Assembly (NCBI GenBank): GCA_014268975.2
Contig: CP077096.1
Coordinates: forward strand, 491,001-555,000
Direction of reading: 5' to 3'
Length of the DNA: 64,000 nt
From: Pseudomonas wayambapalatensis
GTDB taxonomy: Bacteria; Pseudomonadota; Gammaproteobacteria; Pseudomonadales; Pseudomonadaceae
Shown here piece by piece: positions 1 to 10,864 of the stretch; the stretch's first letter is position 1, and each line of letters starts with the position of its first letter. Below the pieces are notes generated by a model. It was given only the letters and a program-made list of their open reading frames with translations. It was not told the origin of the DNA and did no database searches. Position numbers and translations under genes: made by a program.

Positions 1-98
1 TCAACCTGGGTCATGGCATCACGCCGGAGGTGGACCCGGAACATGCCGGTGTGTTCATCAACGCCGTGCACGAGTTCTCGGCCCAATATCACCAGTAG
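1..98 (+). CDS. hemE: Uroporphyrinogen decarboxylase, 3' end only
   Basis: Only the last 31 codons are present; the gene enters from outside the window in the frame beginning at base 3 and stops with TAG at 96-98. The visible tail contains [16 protein letters not shown] and ends in SAQYHQ, which matches the conserved C-terminus of HemE. The enzyme removes four carboxyl groups from uroporphyrinogen III to give coproporphyrinogen III in cytoplasmic haem synthesis. The identification rests on this short but characteristic tail, and a strong terminator follows. Confidence 0.85.
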   Translation, partial: NLGHGITPEVDPEHAGVFINAVHEFSAQYHQ

Positions 99-114
99 AA
101 TCGGCGTCTTCGGC

Positions 115-144
115 AAAAAGCCCGGCCCTGTGCCGGGCTTTTTG
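115..144 (+). terminator. Rho-independent terminator of hemE
   Basis: An 8-bp GC-rich stem (AGCCCGGC / GCCGGGCT, 119-126 and 132-139) with a 5-base loop is followed by a T run. It lies 17 bp after the hemE stop. Confidence 0.85.
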
Positions 145-215
145 CTTCATTAAGCTTGAATTCAGCGATCGTCGGTAATCTGGTGCCATCAAAACGCAAA
201 CAGGACTCGATCATC

Positions 216-563
216 ATGAAAGCTCGCTATCTCGCCCTCATCCTCGCCCCTCTGTTCAGCACCGCCGCCCTGGCTTCCAGTTACACCGGCCCAGGTGCCC
301 AAGCGGTGACTACTGTCGCCGCCGCCAAGGAAGCCGCTGACGACACTCCCGTGGTGCTGCAGGGCTACGTGACCAAGAAGATCAACAACGACGACAAGTA
401 CGAGTTCAAGGACAACACCGGCACCATCACCGTCGAAATCGACAACGAAGACCTGCCGCCGACGCCGTTCAACGACAAGACCAAGGTCAAGCTGACCGGC
501 GAGGTGGAGAAACACCTGATGAGCCGTGAGGTGGATGTGGATATCGTTGAGATCGTCAACTGA
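216..563 (+). CDS. YgiW/YdeI-family periplasmic OB-fold protein
   Basis: The start is placed at the ATG at 216 (115 aa), because it has AGGA just upstream at 202-205 and opens directly into a signal peptide (MKARYLALILAPLF...AALA). An upstream in-frame ATG at 156 would put a hydrophilic stretch ahead of the signal. The mature part matches the bacterial OB-fold (BOF, TIGR00156) family: VVLQGYVTKKI, then a YEFKDNTGTITVEID strand pair and a final VDVDIVEIVN. E. coli members YgiW and YdeI are induced by peroxide, cadmium or acid stress. The biochemical role is unknown. It appears to be a single-gene unit. Confidence 0.85.
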   Translation: MKARYLALILAPLFSTAALASSYTGPGAQAVTTVAAAKEAADDTPVVLQGYVTKKINNDDKYEFKDNTGTITVEIDNEDLPPTPFNDKTKVKLTGEVEKHLMSREVDVDIVEIVN

Positions 564-611
564 CGAAGGCTGCTTCGCGGCGGTTCGGCGCCCCGAACCG
601 CCGCGAATGCC

Positions 612-1856
612 TCACACCGACTTAGGTGCCAACTTGCTCAGGCGCAACGCCACCAGCAATGCCACTGCCAGCAAACTGCCGATGAACAGGCCGATGCCAT
701 TCCACCCGGCGTAATGCCAGAACATCCCGCCCGCCGTCCCGGCGACACTCGATCCTGCGTAATAGCAGAACAGGTACAACGAAGACGCCTGCCCCTTGGC
801 CTTGAGCGCGCGTCGGCCGATCCAGCTGCTGGCCACCGAATGGGCGCCGAAGAAGCCGAAGGTGAACACCAGCATTCCGACGATCACCACTGGCAACGGG
901 GTGAACAGAGTCATCAGCATGCCACCGGCCATCACCAGGATGCTCGCCCAGAACACCCTGCGACGCCCCAGCCGATCGGCCAGCGCGCCAACCTGCGCCG
1001 AGCTGTAGATGCCCGACAGGTACACCACCGACAGCAAGCCGACCAGCGCCTGGTTCATGTGATAGGGCTCGGCCAGCAGGCGATAGCCGATGTAGTTGAA
1101 CAGAGTGACGAAGGCGCCCATCAGCAGAAAGGCTTCGAGGAACAGCCAGGGCAGGCCGGCATCCTTGAAGTGCATGAGGAAGCCGTCGAGCAGATTGCGT
1201 GGCTTCAGCGACTGGGCGCGGAAGTTGCGTGATTCCGGCAGCACCTTCCAGAACACTACCGCGGCCAGCAGCGCCAGGCTGCCGATCACCAACATCGCGG
1301 TGTGCCAGCTGACGAAGTCGATCAGCACCCCGGTGATCAGCCGTCCGCTCATCCCGCCGATGGCATTGCCACCGATGTACAGGCCCATGGCCAGGCCGAT
1401 GTGCTGCGGGTGGATTTCCTCGCTCAGGTAGGTCATTGCCACCGCCGCCAGGCCGCTCAGCGACAGGCCGACCAGTGCGCGGGTGGCAAGCACGCCTTCC
1501 CAGGTCGGCATCACTGCGCTGGCCAGTGTCGCCAGGGCAGCGCACACCAGGGCCGAGACCATCACCGGCTTGCGCCCGATGCGATCGGAAATGGGCCCGG
1601 TGACCAGCAGACCGAACGCCAGCATGGCGGTGGACACCGAGAGCACCAGGCTGCTCTGCGCAGCATTGATCGAGAACTCCTGCGACAGCAGCGGCATCAT
1701 CGGTTGCACGCAGTAGAGCAGGGCGAACGTGGCGAACCCGCCGCTGAACAGCGCCAGCACGGTTTTCATGAAGGCTGGGGTGCCTTTTTCGATCCACACG
1801 TCGTTCAGGGGAGGCACTTCGAGTTCGGCAGGAAGGAGGGCTACAGCAGTTTTCAC
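612..1856 (-). CDS. ynfM: MFS transporter, YnfM-like
   Basis: This is a 12-helix major facilitator protein of 414 aa. The start chosen is GTG at 1856, with AGAGG about 8 bases upstream; the longer open frame to 1913 adds an atypical hydrophobic leader without a ribosome site. MFS loop signatures are visible as DRIGRKPVM after helix 2 and ADRLGRRRVF after helix 8. The segments FATFALLYCVQP, MTYLSEEIHP and HSVASSWIG match E. coli YnfM almost word for word from memory. The substrate is unknown; arabinose/drug-efflux-like annotations exist for the family but nothing here decides it. It is divergent from a YnfL-like LysR regulator, the same pairing as in E. coli. Confidence 0.88.
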   Translation of the reverse strand: MKTAVALLPAELEVPPLNDVWIEKGTPAFMKTVLALFSGGFATFALLYCVQPMMPLLSQEFSINAAQSSLVLSVSTAMLAFGLLVTGPISDRIGRKPVMVSALVCAALATLASAVMPTWEGVLATRALVGLSLSGLAAVAMTYLSEEIHPQHIGLAMGLYIGGNAIGGMSGRLITGVLIDFVSWHTAMLVIGSLALLAAVVFWKVLPESRNFRAQSLKPRNLLDGFLMHFKDAGLPWLFLEAFLLMGAFVTLFNYIGYRLLAEPYHMNQALVGLLSVVYLSGIYSSAQVGALADRLGRRRVFWASILVMAGGMLMTLFTPLPVVIVGMLVFTFGFFGAHSVASSWIGRRALKAKGQASSLYLFCYYAGSSVAGTAGGMFWHYAGWNGIGLFIGSLLAVALLVALRLSKLAPKSV

Positions 1857-1963
1857 GGGTGATACCTCTGGCGCAATGAAAAAAGCATATAGCTGGCTAA
1901 TGATTAGATCCAATATATTGTTCGACCTATTTGATAGCTTTAGCGACTTATTTGGGGCCGATC
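1857..1963. promoter_or_regulatory. Divergent ynfM/ynfL control region
   Basis: This AT-rich 107-bp gap separates two divergent genes. LysR-type regulators usually bind T-N11-A sites in such gaps. AT-rich segments around 1905-1940 (AATATATTG, TATTTGATAG) could hold both promoters and the operator, but no single box can be fixed by eye. Confidence 0.45.
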
Positions 1964-2869
1964 ATGGAACTGCGTCACCTGCGTTACTTCATCGCCGTCG
2001 CCGAAGAACTGCACTTCGGCCGTGCAGCCCAACAGTTGGGCATCTCCCAGCCACCCTTGAGCCAGCAGATACAGGCGCTGGAACAGGAGCTGGGGGCGCG
2101 TCTGTTCGAGCGCACCAATCGTCGAGTCGAGCTGAGCGAGGCTGGACGACTGTTTCTCGAGGAGGCACGCCAGGTGCTGGCGCAAGTCGACAAGGCGGCC
2201 GATGTGGCGCGTCGTGCGCAGTTGGGGGAACTGGGCGAGATGAAGATTGGCTTCACCTCGTCGGCGCCCTTCACCTCGAGGATTTCCCAGGCGATCCACG
2301 CCTTCCGCCAGCGCTTCCCGGCGGTGCACCTGCACCTCACGGAGATGAGCAGCCGTGAGGTGGTCGACGCGGTGTTCGACGAATCCATCGAGGTCGGCCT
2401 GATGCGTCCGCTGCCGGTGCCGGAAGGGCTGGCGGTCACCGAGTTGTTTCGCGAGCCGCTGGTCGTGGTGCTCAATGCCTCCCATCCGCTGGCACTGGGC
2501 GGCGAGCAAGGCCTGTATATGCGGGACCTGGCTCACGAGCCGTTCGTATTCTTCCCACGCAGCTACGGCAGCGGTCTGTATGCGCAATTGATGGACCTGG
2601 CACGCCAGGCTGGCTTCAGCCCGCATTTTGCCCAGGAAGCCGGTGAGGCGCTGACCATCATCGGGTTGGTCTCGGCGGGCCTCGGGGTATCGGTGCTGCC
2701 AGCGTCGTTCCAGCGCATCCGCATCGATGGCGTGGTGTACCGCACGCTGCTCGACGAGCAGGCGAGCAGTGCGGTCTGGCTGGTGCGCCGCGAGGGCGCG
2801 GGCTCTGCGATGGCGAGGGCATTCGTCGATCTGCTGGCGGGGTTGGAAAAGCCCGAAGGTGCTGGCTAA
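1964..2869 (+). CDS. ynfL: LysR-family transcriptional regulator, YnfL-like
   Basis: The protein is 301 aa from the ATG at 1964, where the canonical MELRHLRYF opening of LysR regulators begins; a longer frame from 1931 only adds promoter sequence. The N-terminal winged helix-turn-helix reads AAQQLGISQPPLSQQIQALEQELG. The C-terminal effector domain (about residues 90-295) contains IGFTSSAPF and EALTIIGLVSAGLGVSVLPASF, both very close to E. coli YnfL. It probably controls the divergent ynfM and itself. The inducer is unknown. Confidence 0.88.
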   Translation: MELRHLRYFIAVAEELHFGRAAQQLGISQPPLSQQIQALEQELGARLFERTNRRVELSEAGRLFLEEARQVLAQVDKAADVARRAQLGELGEMKIGFTSSAPFTSRISQAIHAFRQRFPAVHLHLTEMSSREVVDAVFDESIEVGLMRPLPVPEGLAVTELFREPLVVVLNASHPLALGGEQGLYMRDLAHEPFVFFPRSYGSGLYAQLMDLARQAGFSPHFAQEAGEALTIIGLVSAGLGVSVLPASFQRIRIDGVVYRTLLDEQASSAVWLVRREGAGSAMARAFVDLLAGLEKPEGAG

Positions 2870-2921
2870 ACCGCCGCGCCGGACACATACTCGGGCATTC
2901 CCTGATACACGGAGGTCAGTC

Positions 2922-3695
2922 ATGCGGCGCGTGGTGTTCAATCAGAAAGGTGGCGTGGGCAAGTCGAGCATCGCCTGCAACCTGGCGGCGGTCAGTGCCA
3001 ACGAAGGCTACCGGACCCTGTTGATCGACCTGGATGCCCAGGCCAACTCGACCCAGTATCTGACCGGTTTGACGGGTGACGATATCCCCATGGGTATTGC
3101 CGATTTCTTCAAGCAGAGCCTGTCCAGCGGGCCGTTCAGCAAGAAGAACAAGGTCGATATCTACGAAACGCCATTCGACAACCTGCACGTGGTCACCGCC
3201 ACCGCCGAGCTGGCCGACCTGCAGCCCAAGCTCGAGGCCAAGCACAAGATCAACAAGCTGCGCAAATTGCTCGATGAGCTGGACGAAGACTACGAGCGGA
3301 TCTACATCGACACCCCGCCAGCGTTGAATTTCTATGCGGTTTCCGCGTTGATCGCCGCAGATCGTGTGCTGATTCCCTTCGATTGCGACAGCTTCTCGCG
3401 CCAGGCCCTGTACGGCCTGCTGGCCGAGATCGAGGAACTCAAGGACGACCACAACGAAGACCTCCAGGTAGAGGGCATCGTGGTCAACCAGTTCCAGTCA
3501 CGGGCCAGCCTGCCTCAGCAGATGCTCGACGAGCTGCTCGCCGAGGGCCTGCCGGTGCTGCCGGTGTACCTGGGCAGCTCGGTGAAGATGCGCGAATCCC
3601 ACCACGCCAGCCTGCCGCTGATTCACCTGGAGCCGCGGCACAAGCTGACACAGCAGTTTGTCGAGCTGCACTCGCTGCTCGAAGAAAACGCTTAG
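2922..3695 (+). CDS. ParA/Soj-family P-loop ATPase
   Basis: The gene encodes 257 aa from the ATG at 2922, with GGAGG at 2911-2915. It has the deviant Walker A motif of the ParA/MinD superfamily (KGGVGKSS, residues 9-16), the LIDLDAQANS box and YIDTPPAL. No ParB gene is adjacent and it is not next to the origin cluster, so it is an orphan ParA rather than the chromosome partition ATPase. Proteins of this type position cellular cargo or act with an unlinked partner, and the cargo is not evident here. It converges on selO across a repeat-bearing gap. Confidence 0.82.
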   Translation: MRRVVFNQKGGVGKSSIACNLAAVSANEGYRTLLIDLDAQANSTQYLTGLTGDDIPMGIADFFKQSLSSGPFSKKNKVDIYETPFDNLHVVTATAELADLQPKLEAKHKINKLRKLLDELDEDYERIYIDTPPALNFYAVSALIAADRVLIPFDCDSFSRQALYGLLAEIEELKDDHNEDLQVEGIVVNQFQSRASLPQQMLDELLAEGLPVLPVYLGSSVKMRESHHASLPLIHLEPRHKLTQQFVELHSLLEENA

Positions 3696-3779
3696 ATGCC
3701 TTGCCTGCGCACCCACTCCAGCAATGACTGCAGTGGAAACGCCCCCGCTGCGCGTTGAATGGCACCGGCTTTGCCGGTG

Positions 3780-3821
3780 TTCGCGGGCAAGTCGGGGCGC
3801 CGAACCGCCGCTCCCACAGGG
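3780..3821. repeat. REP-like palindromic element
   Basis: The sequence has the layout of Pseudomonas REP units: TTCGCGGGCAAGTCGGGGC, a spacer, then CCGCTCCCACAGG. It lies between convergent parA-like and selO genes. Confidence 0.6.
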
Positions 3822-3823
3822 AT

Positions 3824-3872
3824 GGATTGCCCCCAAGAAGTTGGACACCAATCCAACCCTTGGGGGCAGTCC
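3824..3872. repeat. Imperfect inverted repeat resembling abutted IS3-family ends
   Basis: The left arm GGATTGCCCCCAAGAAGTTGG and the reverse complement of the right arm, GGACTGCCCCCAAGGGTTGG, are near-identical 20-21-mers separated by only about 8 bases. Both resemble terminal inverted repeats of IS3-family elements (GGACTGCCCC...GTTGGA type). No transposase is present. It may be two IS ends left after internal loss, or simply a hairpin terminator for the convergent genes. Confidence 0.5.
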
Positions 3873-3886
3873 AGGTCAGTCGTAGT

Positions 3887-5362
<1,476 letters not shown>

Positions 5363-5392
5363 CTATCAGTGACATGGTGCCGCCTTGCGGCC

Positions 5393-5480
5393 CTGCGCGG
5401 GGCAAAGCCCGCACCTACAGAACTCGGTTTCCTGTGGGAGCGGGCTTGTCCCGCGATCGAGGGCAAAGCCCTCGCAGGCA
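5393..5480. repeat. Paired REP elements (BIME)
   Basis: Two REP units lie head to head: GCGCGGGGCAAAGCCCGCACC at 5395-5415 and CTGTGGGAGCGGGCTTGTCC at 5432-5451. A short GAGGGC-AAA-GCCCTC hairpin follows. The cluster lies between mscK (ending at 5511) and selO, both on the minus strand. Confidence 0.7.
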
Positions 5481-5510
5481 TTCTGGGCGCTTGCACCCAT
5501 CAGCGTCCAC

Positions 5511-8500
5511 TCAGCTCGGTGGTGTGCTGTCGGGTTTGCTCTCCAGCGGGATCATCTGCTGCTTGCCGCCCTTGGTGTCCATCAGGAACACCTCCACCTG
5601 GCGGACCGAGATCTTGATGTCGTGGGCCTTGAACTCACGGTTGATATAGCGGTTGATCTCGTCCAGCGTCGGGTTGCGGTCGCCCAGGTCGCGCACGTGC
5701 ATGCGCAACTCATGATCCAGCGAGCTTTCGCCGAACTGCAGGAAATACACGATCGGCTCAGGGTCCTTGAGCACGCGTGGGTTTTCATGGGCGCCCTTGA
5801 GCAGCAGGTCGCGCACCAGGTCCAGGTCGGAGCCGTAGTCGATGCCCAGCTTGAGCGTCACCCGTGTAACGGTGTCGGTCAGCGACCAGTTGATCAACTG
5901 GCCAGTGATGAACGTCTTGTTGGGGACGATGATGTCCTTGCGGTCGAAGTCGGTGATGGTCGTGGCGCGAATGCGGATCTTGCTCACCGTGCCGGACAGG
6001 TTGCCGATGGTGATGGTGTCGCCGATCCGCACCGGGCGCTCGAACAGGATCATGATGCCGGAGATGAAGTTGGCGAAGATCTCCTGCATGCCGAAGCCCA
6101 GGCCCAGAGACAGGGCGGCGACCAGCCATTGCAGCTTGTCCCAGCTCACCCCGAGGGTGGCCAGGGTGCTGACGATGCCCACGCCGACGATCACGTAGGA
6201 CAGCAGCGTGGTGATCGCGTAGGCACTGCCCTGGGCCAGGCTCAGGCGCGACAGTACCAGCACTTCCAGCAGGCCCGGCAGGTTGCTGGCCAGGGCAATG
6301 GTGATGCCGGCGATGACCAGTGCACCGAGCAGGTCGCCGAGGCTGATCGGCACCATGCTGGCCGTTGCGCCGGTGCCGCTGGCGTATTCGTACAGGGTGA
6401 CGTTGTTGAGGTAGGAGAATACGGTGATCAGGTCCGACCATACCCAGTACAACCCACCGATGAAGCCGCCGAGCAGGGCCAGGCGGATCAGGCGCAAGGA
6501 CTGCTGGTTGACCTGCTCGATGTCCAGGGTCGGTTCCTCGACGATGACTTCGCCGTCCAGGCCTTCCTTGGCGGCCGCGCGCTTGCTCAGCGCGCGCTGG
6601 TAGGCCAGGCGTCGCGCCGCCACCGACAGGCCGCGAACGAACGCCGCCTCGATCACCAGCCAGAACAGCAGCAGGTAGAGGGTGTAGATCAGGCGGTCGG
6701 TGAGTTTCAGTGCGGTGTAGTAGTAGCCGAAGCACACCGCGACGAACAGCGCGATCGGCAGCGCGGTGAACGCTACCCCGACCGCCTTGCGGAACAGCGA
6801 TGTGTCACGGTGTGCCGGGCTGCTCAGCAGCAGACGGCTGAGCAGCCAGGCCATCAGCGCATAGCAGGCCAGCACCACGCCGATGCCCAGCACGTCGTCG
6901 GCCAGCGCCGAAGGCTGGTGTTCGGCCACCGCGACCACACCCACCAGGGCCAGCACAACCGTGCCGAGCCTGCGTACCCAACCGCGCAGGAACTCGACCT
7001 GCGGCTTGTGCCAGCGGAAGTGCACCTCGGCCACGCCTCCGGGGGCCAGCACGCGGTAGGCGGTGTAGAACACCAGCCAGGCCTGGGCCAGTTGCCACAG
7101 CGCGGCGCCGAGATTGGCGTTCTGGCCGCGGGCGTCGATCTGCAAGGCATAGCTGCACAGTGCCAGGCCCAGGCTTACCGGCATGGCCAGGAGGATGTTG
7201 ATCAGGATCGCCTGGGGGGTGTGCCACTGGCTGTCGCGACGGAAGTGGCCGATATCCTGGTGCACCTTGCCCAGGCGCTGGTACAGGTACTTGCGCCTCC
7301 ACAGCAGTGCGCCGATCACCAGCAGCAGCGGCAGGAACAGCAGTGGGCGCTGGCTCAGGCCGTCGGCCAGTTCCTTGATGCCCGAACCCCAGGGCAGGCT
7401 GGCGACCTGGTCGGCGAAGCGCTCGGGCACATAGCGCAACCAGTCCCAGTCCAGCGGCTTGTTGCTGGGGATCCAGAACATCTGCTCATCGAGGGTGGTG
7501 CGCAGATTCTGCGCGGTGCCCAGCAGCTGCTTCTGGTTGAGCTGCAGGGTGATGGATTCGTTGAGCAGTGCCGACAGTTCGCGGTTCAGGCGCTCGAGCA
7601 GGTCGCTGCGGGTGATGGCGACTTCCAGCAGTGCCTTGCGCAGTTGCGGGGTGACGTCCTGCTCAGGCTGGGTGGACAGCAGCTTGTCGACATAGCTGAC
7701 CGGGCTGCTCATCTGCTCGCGCTGCTGGTTGACCTCGAACTGGTACAGGCGGATATCGGCGATCTGGTCGGCCAGGTCGCGATCCACCTTCAGGTGCGGC
7801 AGCGCCTGCTTCTGCTTGTAAAGGATCTTCGACAGCAGCAGGCTGCCCTTGAGTACGTTGATCTGCTCGTCCAGCGCCTGGTCGGCCTGGGTCAGTGTGT
7901 CGAGCTGCTGCTTGGTCTGCAGGTTCTGCTGGGTGAGTTCGTTGAGGCGGTCGGTGCTGCGCAGCAGGTAGTCGGAGAGCTTGAGGTTGGCGGCGCTCTC
8001 GTTGGCCAGCAGGGTGCTGCCGCCGGCCTTCTGCGCTTCGATCGACTGCTGGGTGACGGTCTGTTGCGACTGTGCCAGGCGTTTCTCGTTGATCAGTGTC
8101 TGCAGGTCCTGGATTTCTTGCTCAAGGCGTGTGGCACGCTCGATCAGCAGGTCGTGGCGGGCGTTGCCCAGATCCTGCAGCAGGCTGTTGCCGGCCAGCT
8201 CCTGGCGGCGCAGCAGGGTGAGGGCGTTGAGCGAGGCCAGTTCGGCGTTGAGCTGGTTGCGCTGGTCGACGGAAATCGCCTTGCCATTGTCCTTGCCCGA
8301 TTTCAGCGCGTTGTTGATCTGCTGGGCGCGGGTCTGGTTGTTGCTGATCTCGGCCTGGGCACGTTCGGGGCGGGTCTGGGAGTTGATGATCAGGCTGTTG
8401 GCTTCGGACAGCGCCTTTTGCAGCTCGCCCTGCTGGGTGCTGCGTTCGCTGAGCATCTGCTCGAGCTGCGGCACGCTGAGGCTGGCATAGCGCTGGGCCA

Positions 8501-8816
8501 CGGGCGTGACCTTGGTGTCCTTGAGCTTGGCCAGTTCGCGCTGGCTGTCGCGGGTTTCCTGAGGGGCGCCGGCCAATTGCTGCTTGAGGTCGGCGAGTTT
8601 CTTCTCGCTATCCTCTTTGCTGGCGATCAACGCGAGGGTCTGCTCCAGCACCTGCTGGAGCGCCTTCTGCTCGGGCTCCGGCAGCTTGCGCTCGGCAATC
8701 TTGTCGAGGCTGTTCTGGATGCCGGGAGCGGCCGGCACCTCGGCCGCCACGGCGGCGAACGACAGGGAAAGGCACAGCCCCAGCAGGGCTGCGCGGACAT
8801 ACACGCGCAGGGACAT
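5511..8816 (-). CDS. mscK: Potassium-dependent mechanosensitive channel MscK (KefA)
   Basis: The protein is 1101 aa, close to the roughly 1120 aa of E. coli MscK. It opens with a signal peptide (MSLRVYVRAALLGLCLS...AVAAE), followed by a long periplasmic coiled-coil region (about 30-480) rich in Gln and Glu. Several membrane helices come next, then the MscS core (about 880-1060). The core contains LGLGFGMQEIFANFISG, the pore-lining region, and RPVRIGDTITIGNLSGTVSKI, the start of the beta domain. MscK opens under membrane tension in hypo-osmotic shock. nhaP2 ends 34 bp upstream on the same strand, so the two may be co-transcribed. Confidence 0.9.
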   Translation of the reverse strand: MSLRVYVRAALLGLCLSLSFAAVAAEVPAAPGIQNSLDKIAERKLPEPEQKALQQVLEQTLALIASKEDSEKKLADLKQQLAGAPQETRDSQRELAKLKDTKVTPVAQRYASLSVPQLEQMLSERSTQQGELQKALSEANSLIINSQTRPERAQAEISNNQTRAQQINNALKSGKDNGKAISVDQRNQLNAELASLNALTLLRRQELAGNSLLQDLGNARHDLLIERATRLEQEIQDLQTLINEKRLAQSQQTVTQQSIEAQKAGGSTLLANESAANLKLSDYLLRSTDRLNELTQQNLQTKQQLDTLTQADQALDEQINVLKGSLLLSKILYKQKQALPHLKVDRDLADQIADIRLYQFEVNQQREQMSSPVSYVDKLLSTQPEQDVTPQLRKALLEVAITRSDLLERLNRELSALLNESITLQLNQKQLLGTAQNLRTTLDEQMFWIPSNKPLDWDWLRYVPERFADQVASLPWGSGIKELADGLSQRPLLFLPLLLVIGALLWRRKYLYQRLGKVHQDIGHFRRDSQWHTPQAILINILLAMPVSLGLALCSYALQIDARGQNANLGAALWQLAQAWLVFYTAYRVLAPGGVAEVHFRWHKPQVEFLRGWVRRLGTVVLALVGVVAVAEHQPSALADDVLGIGVVLACYALMAWLLSRLLLSSPAHRDTSLFRKAVGVAFTALPIALFVAVCFGYYYTALKLTDRLIYTLYLLLFWLVIEAAFVRGLSVAARRLAYQRALSKRAAAKEGLDGEVIVEEPTLDIEQVNQQSLRLIRLALLGGFIGGLYWVWSDLITVFSYLNNVTLYEYASGTGATASMVPISLGDLLGALVIAGITIALASNLPGLLEVLVLSRLSLAQGSAYAITTLLSYVIVGVGIVSTLATLGVSWDKLQWLVAALSLGLGFGMQEIFANFISGIMILFERPVRIGDTITIGNLSGTVSKIRIRATTITDFDRKDIIVPNKTFITGQLINWSLTDTVTRVTLKLGIDYGSDLDLVRDLLLKGAHENPRVLKDPEPIVYFLQFGESSLDHELRMHVRDLGDRNPTLDEINRYINREFKAHDIKISVRQVEVFLMDTKGGKQQMIPLESKPDSTPPS

Positions 8817-8850
8817 AGGCAGACTACTTGCGAGAGGGCACGAACGGAGT

Positions 8851-10593
8851 TTAGAGGAACAGCCCCGGGCCGGGCCGGGTTCCTTCGGGGAATCTGACGC
8901 CCACTTTCTGGATCTTGTTCCCGTCCATGGTCGCGACTGTCCAGATCGTGCTGTGCCATTCGACCTGGTCGCCTACGACTGGAGCGCCTCCGACCTTCTG
9001 TCGGATGAACTGCGCCAACGGCATTTTCGCATCCAGCCCGTCGAGCTTCAGGCCATAAAGTGCTGCCACCGCGCCGAGCTCGGCATCGCCTTCGAGGACG
9101 AAGTCACCGAAGAAGCGCAGGTCCAGGCCGCGCTGTGGCGCCTGGCTGAACAGTTTGCCCAGGGCTGGCAGGTTGTGCTCATGGCCGATCACGCAGAGCA
9201 TGTCGCCGACCTCCAGCACGGTACTGCCCGAGGGGTGCAGCAACTGCTCGCCACGGAACAGCGCGGCAATGCGCGTGCCCTCGGGCATCTTCAGCTCGCG
9301 CAGGGCTGCGCCGATGCACCATTTTTCCGCGCCCAGGCGGTAGACGAACAGCTCCCATTCGCTGGTGATGTGCACCTCCAGCGCCGAGCGCGAGATCGGC
9401 GCTGGATCTGGCGGCACCGTGACCTTCAGCAGCTTGGCCATCCACGGCAGGCTGGTGCCTTGCACCAGCAGCGACACCAGCACGATGAAGAACGCCAGGT
9501 TGAAGAACAACTGCGCATCGGGCAGGCCCGCCATCAGCGGGAACACCGCAAGGATGATCGGTACCGCGCCGCGCAGGCCAACCCAGGAAATGAAGCCCTT
9601 TTCGCGGCCGTGGAACGCCTTGAACGGCAGCAGTGCGGCCAGCACCGACAGTGGGCGGGCGAAGAGGATCATCCACAGCGCCAGGCCCAGGGCGGGCAGG
9701 GCGATGGGCAGCAGGTCGTGCGGGGTGACCAGCAGCCCCAGCACCAGGAACATGCCGATCTGCGCCAGCCAGGCCATGCCGTCGAGCATGTGCAGGATGC
9801 CGTGGCGGCTGCGGATCGGCTTGTTGCCCAGCACCAGGCCGCACAGGTAGACGGCAAGGAAGCCGCTGCCGTGCAGGGCGTTGGTCAGGGAGAACACCAC
9901 CAGGCCCCCGGCGATCACCAGGATCGGGTACAGGCCACCGGCCAGGTTGATGCGGTTGACCAGTTGCAGCATCAGCCAGCCGCCACCCAGGCCCAGCAGG
10001 CCGCCGATGCCGAACTCGCGGATCAGGTGGGTCAGCAGGCTCCAGTGCAGGCCGGTCTGGCCGCTGGCGATCATGTCGATCAGGGTGACGGTGAGGAACA
10101 CCGCCATCGGGTCGTTGCTGCCCGACTCGATCTCGAGCGTCGCCGTGACCCGTTCGTTCAGGCCTTTGCCACCGAGCAGCGAGAAAACCGCCGCGGCGTC
10201 GGTAGAGCCGACGATGGCACCGATGAGCAGGCCCTGGATCAGGCTCAGGTCGAACAGCCAGGCAGCGACCATGCCGGTCAGGCCCGTGGTGATGAGCACG
10301 CCCACCGTGGCCAGCGACAAGGCTGGCCACAGGGCTACGCGGAAACTCGCTACCCGCGTGCGCAGGCCGCCGTCGAGCAGGATCACGGCAAGCGCGAGGT
10401 TGCCCACCAGGTAGGCGGTCGGGTAGTTGTTGAAGATGATGCCGCCACCATCGACACCCGCGACCATGCCGACCGCGAGGATGATGACCAGGATAGGGAT
10501 GCCCAGACGCGACGACAGAGAGCTGACCAGGATACTTGCGCCCACCAGCAATGCGCCGATCAGAAACAGGCTGTTGATGGTGCTGGCATCCAA
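8851..10593 (-). CDS. nhaP2: K+/H+ (cation/proton) antiporter NhaP2 (CvrA)
   Basis: This CPA1-family antiporter is 580 aa if translation begins at TTG 10593, which has GGAG 9 bases upstream and gives a start at [13 protein letters not shown] matching known homologues. The open frame extends to 10650, but those 19 codons are polar and not conserved. The first ~390 residues are membrane helices with the ion-site motifs [12 protein letters not shown] and [12 protein letters not shown]. An RCK-C (TrkA-C) domain and a CorC/HlyC-type domain follow in the cytoplasm. It exports K+ for protons during osmotic adaptation. It lies upstream of mscK on the same strand. Confidence 0.88.
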   Translation of the reverse strand: MDASTINSLFLIGALLVGASILVSSLSSRLGIPILVIILAVGMVAGVDGGGIIFNNYPTAYLVGNLALAVILLDGGLRTRVASFRVALWPALSLATVGVLITTGLTGMVAAWLFDLSLIQGLLIGAIVGSTDAAAVFSLLGGKGLNERVTATLEIESGSNDPMAVFLTVTLIDMIASGQTGLHWSLLTHLIREFGIGGLLGLGGGWLMLQLVNRINLAGGLYPILVIAGGLVVFSLTNALHGSGFLAVYLCGLVLGNKPIRSRHGILHMLDGMAWLAQIGMFLVLGLLVTPHDLLPIALPALGLALWMILFARPLSVLAALLPFKAFHGREKGFISWVGLRGAVPIILAVFPLMAGLPDAQLFFNLAFFIVLVSLLVQGTSLPWMAKLLKVTVPPDPAPISRSALEVHITSEWELFVYRLGAEKWCIGAALRELKMPEGTRIAALFRGEQLLHPSGSTVLEVGDMLCVIGHEHNLPALGKLFSQAPQRGLDLRFFGDFVLEGDAELGAVAALYGLKLDGLDAKMPLAQFIRQKVGGAPVVGDQVEWHSTIWTVATMDGNKIQKVGVRFPEGTRPGPGLFL

Positions 10594-10702
10594 AGGCAGG
10601 TACTCCGGGATATCGCGGAAAGATGACTTGACTCGCAAGTCGCGTGCCAATCGATTCTAACCTGATGAATTGCCAGCATGTAAAGCGTTTCTGCAGATGT
10701 AC

Positions 10703-10728
10703 AAAAGGCACCGCGGTGGGTGCCTTTT
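10703..10728 (-). terminator. Bidirectional hairpin terminator after betA
   Basis: A perfect 10-bp stem, AAAAGGCACC / GGTGCCTTTT, with a 6-base loop has A/T runs on both sides. It lies downstream of betA and upstream of nhaP2 on the minus strand, so it would end the betIBA transcript. Confidence 0.75.
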
Positions 10729-10744
10729 GTTGTGTTGCCTATGC

Positions 10745-10852
10745 GGGCCCTTTCGCGGGCAAGCCCGCTCCCACAGATTCACCACAGGCATGAAGACTTG
10801 TGCAGTACCTGTGGGGAGCTGGCTTGTCGGGGCGACGAACCGCCGCGAAGAG
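10745..10852. repeat. REP pair (BIME) downstream of betA
   Basis: There is a consensus REP unit TTCGCGGGCAAGCCCGCTCC (10752-10771) followed by CACAG. About 45 bp on, an opposed, more diverged unit begins CTGTGGGGAGCTGGCTTGTC and runs into CGGGGCGACGAACCGCCGCG. Such elements often sit between convergent or tandem genes and can affect mRNA stability. Confidence 0.7.
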
Positions 10853-10864
10853 CCCGGTGCAGGA

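Noticed and set aside
5385..8897. 1170-residue open frame on the plus strand opposite mscK
   Set aside because: It is an antisense shadow caused by high GC and strong codon bias; Gln/His/Ala-rich text with no domain, opposite a clear MscK.
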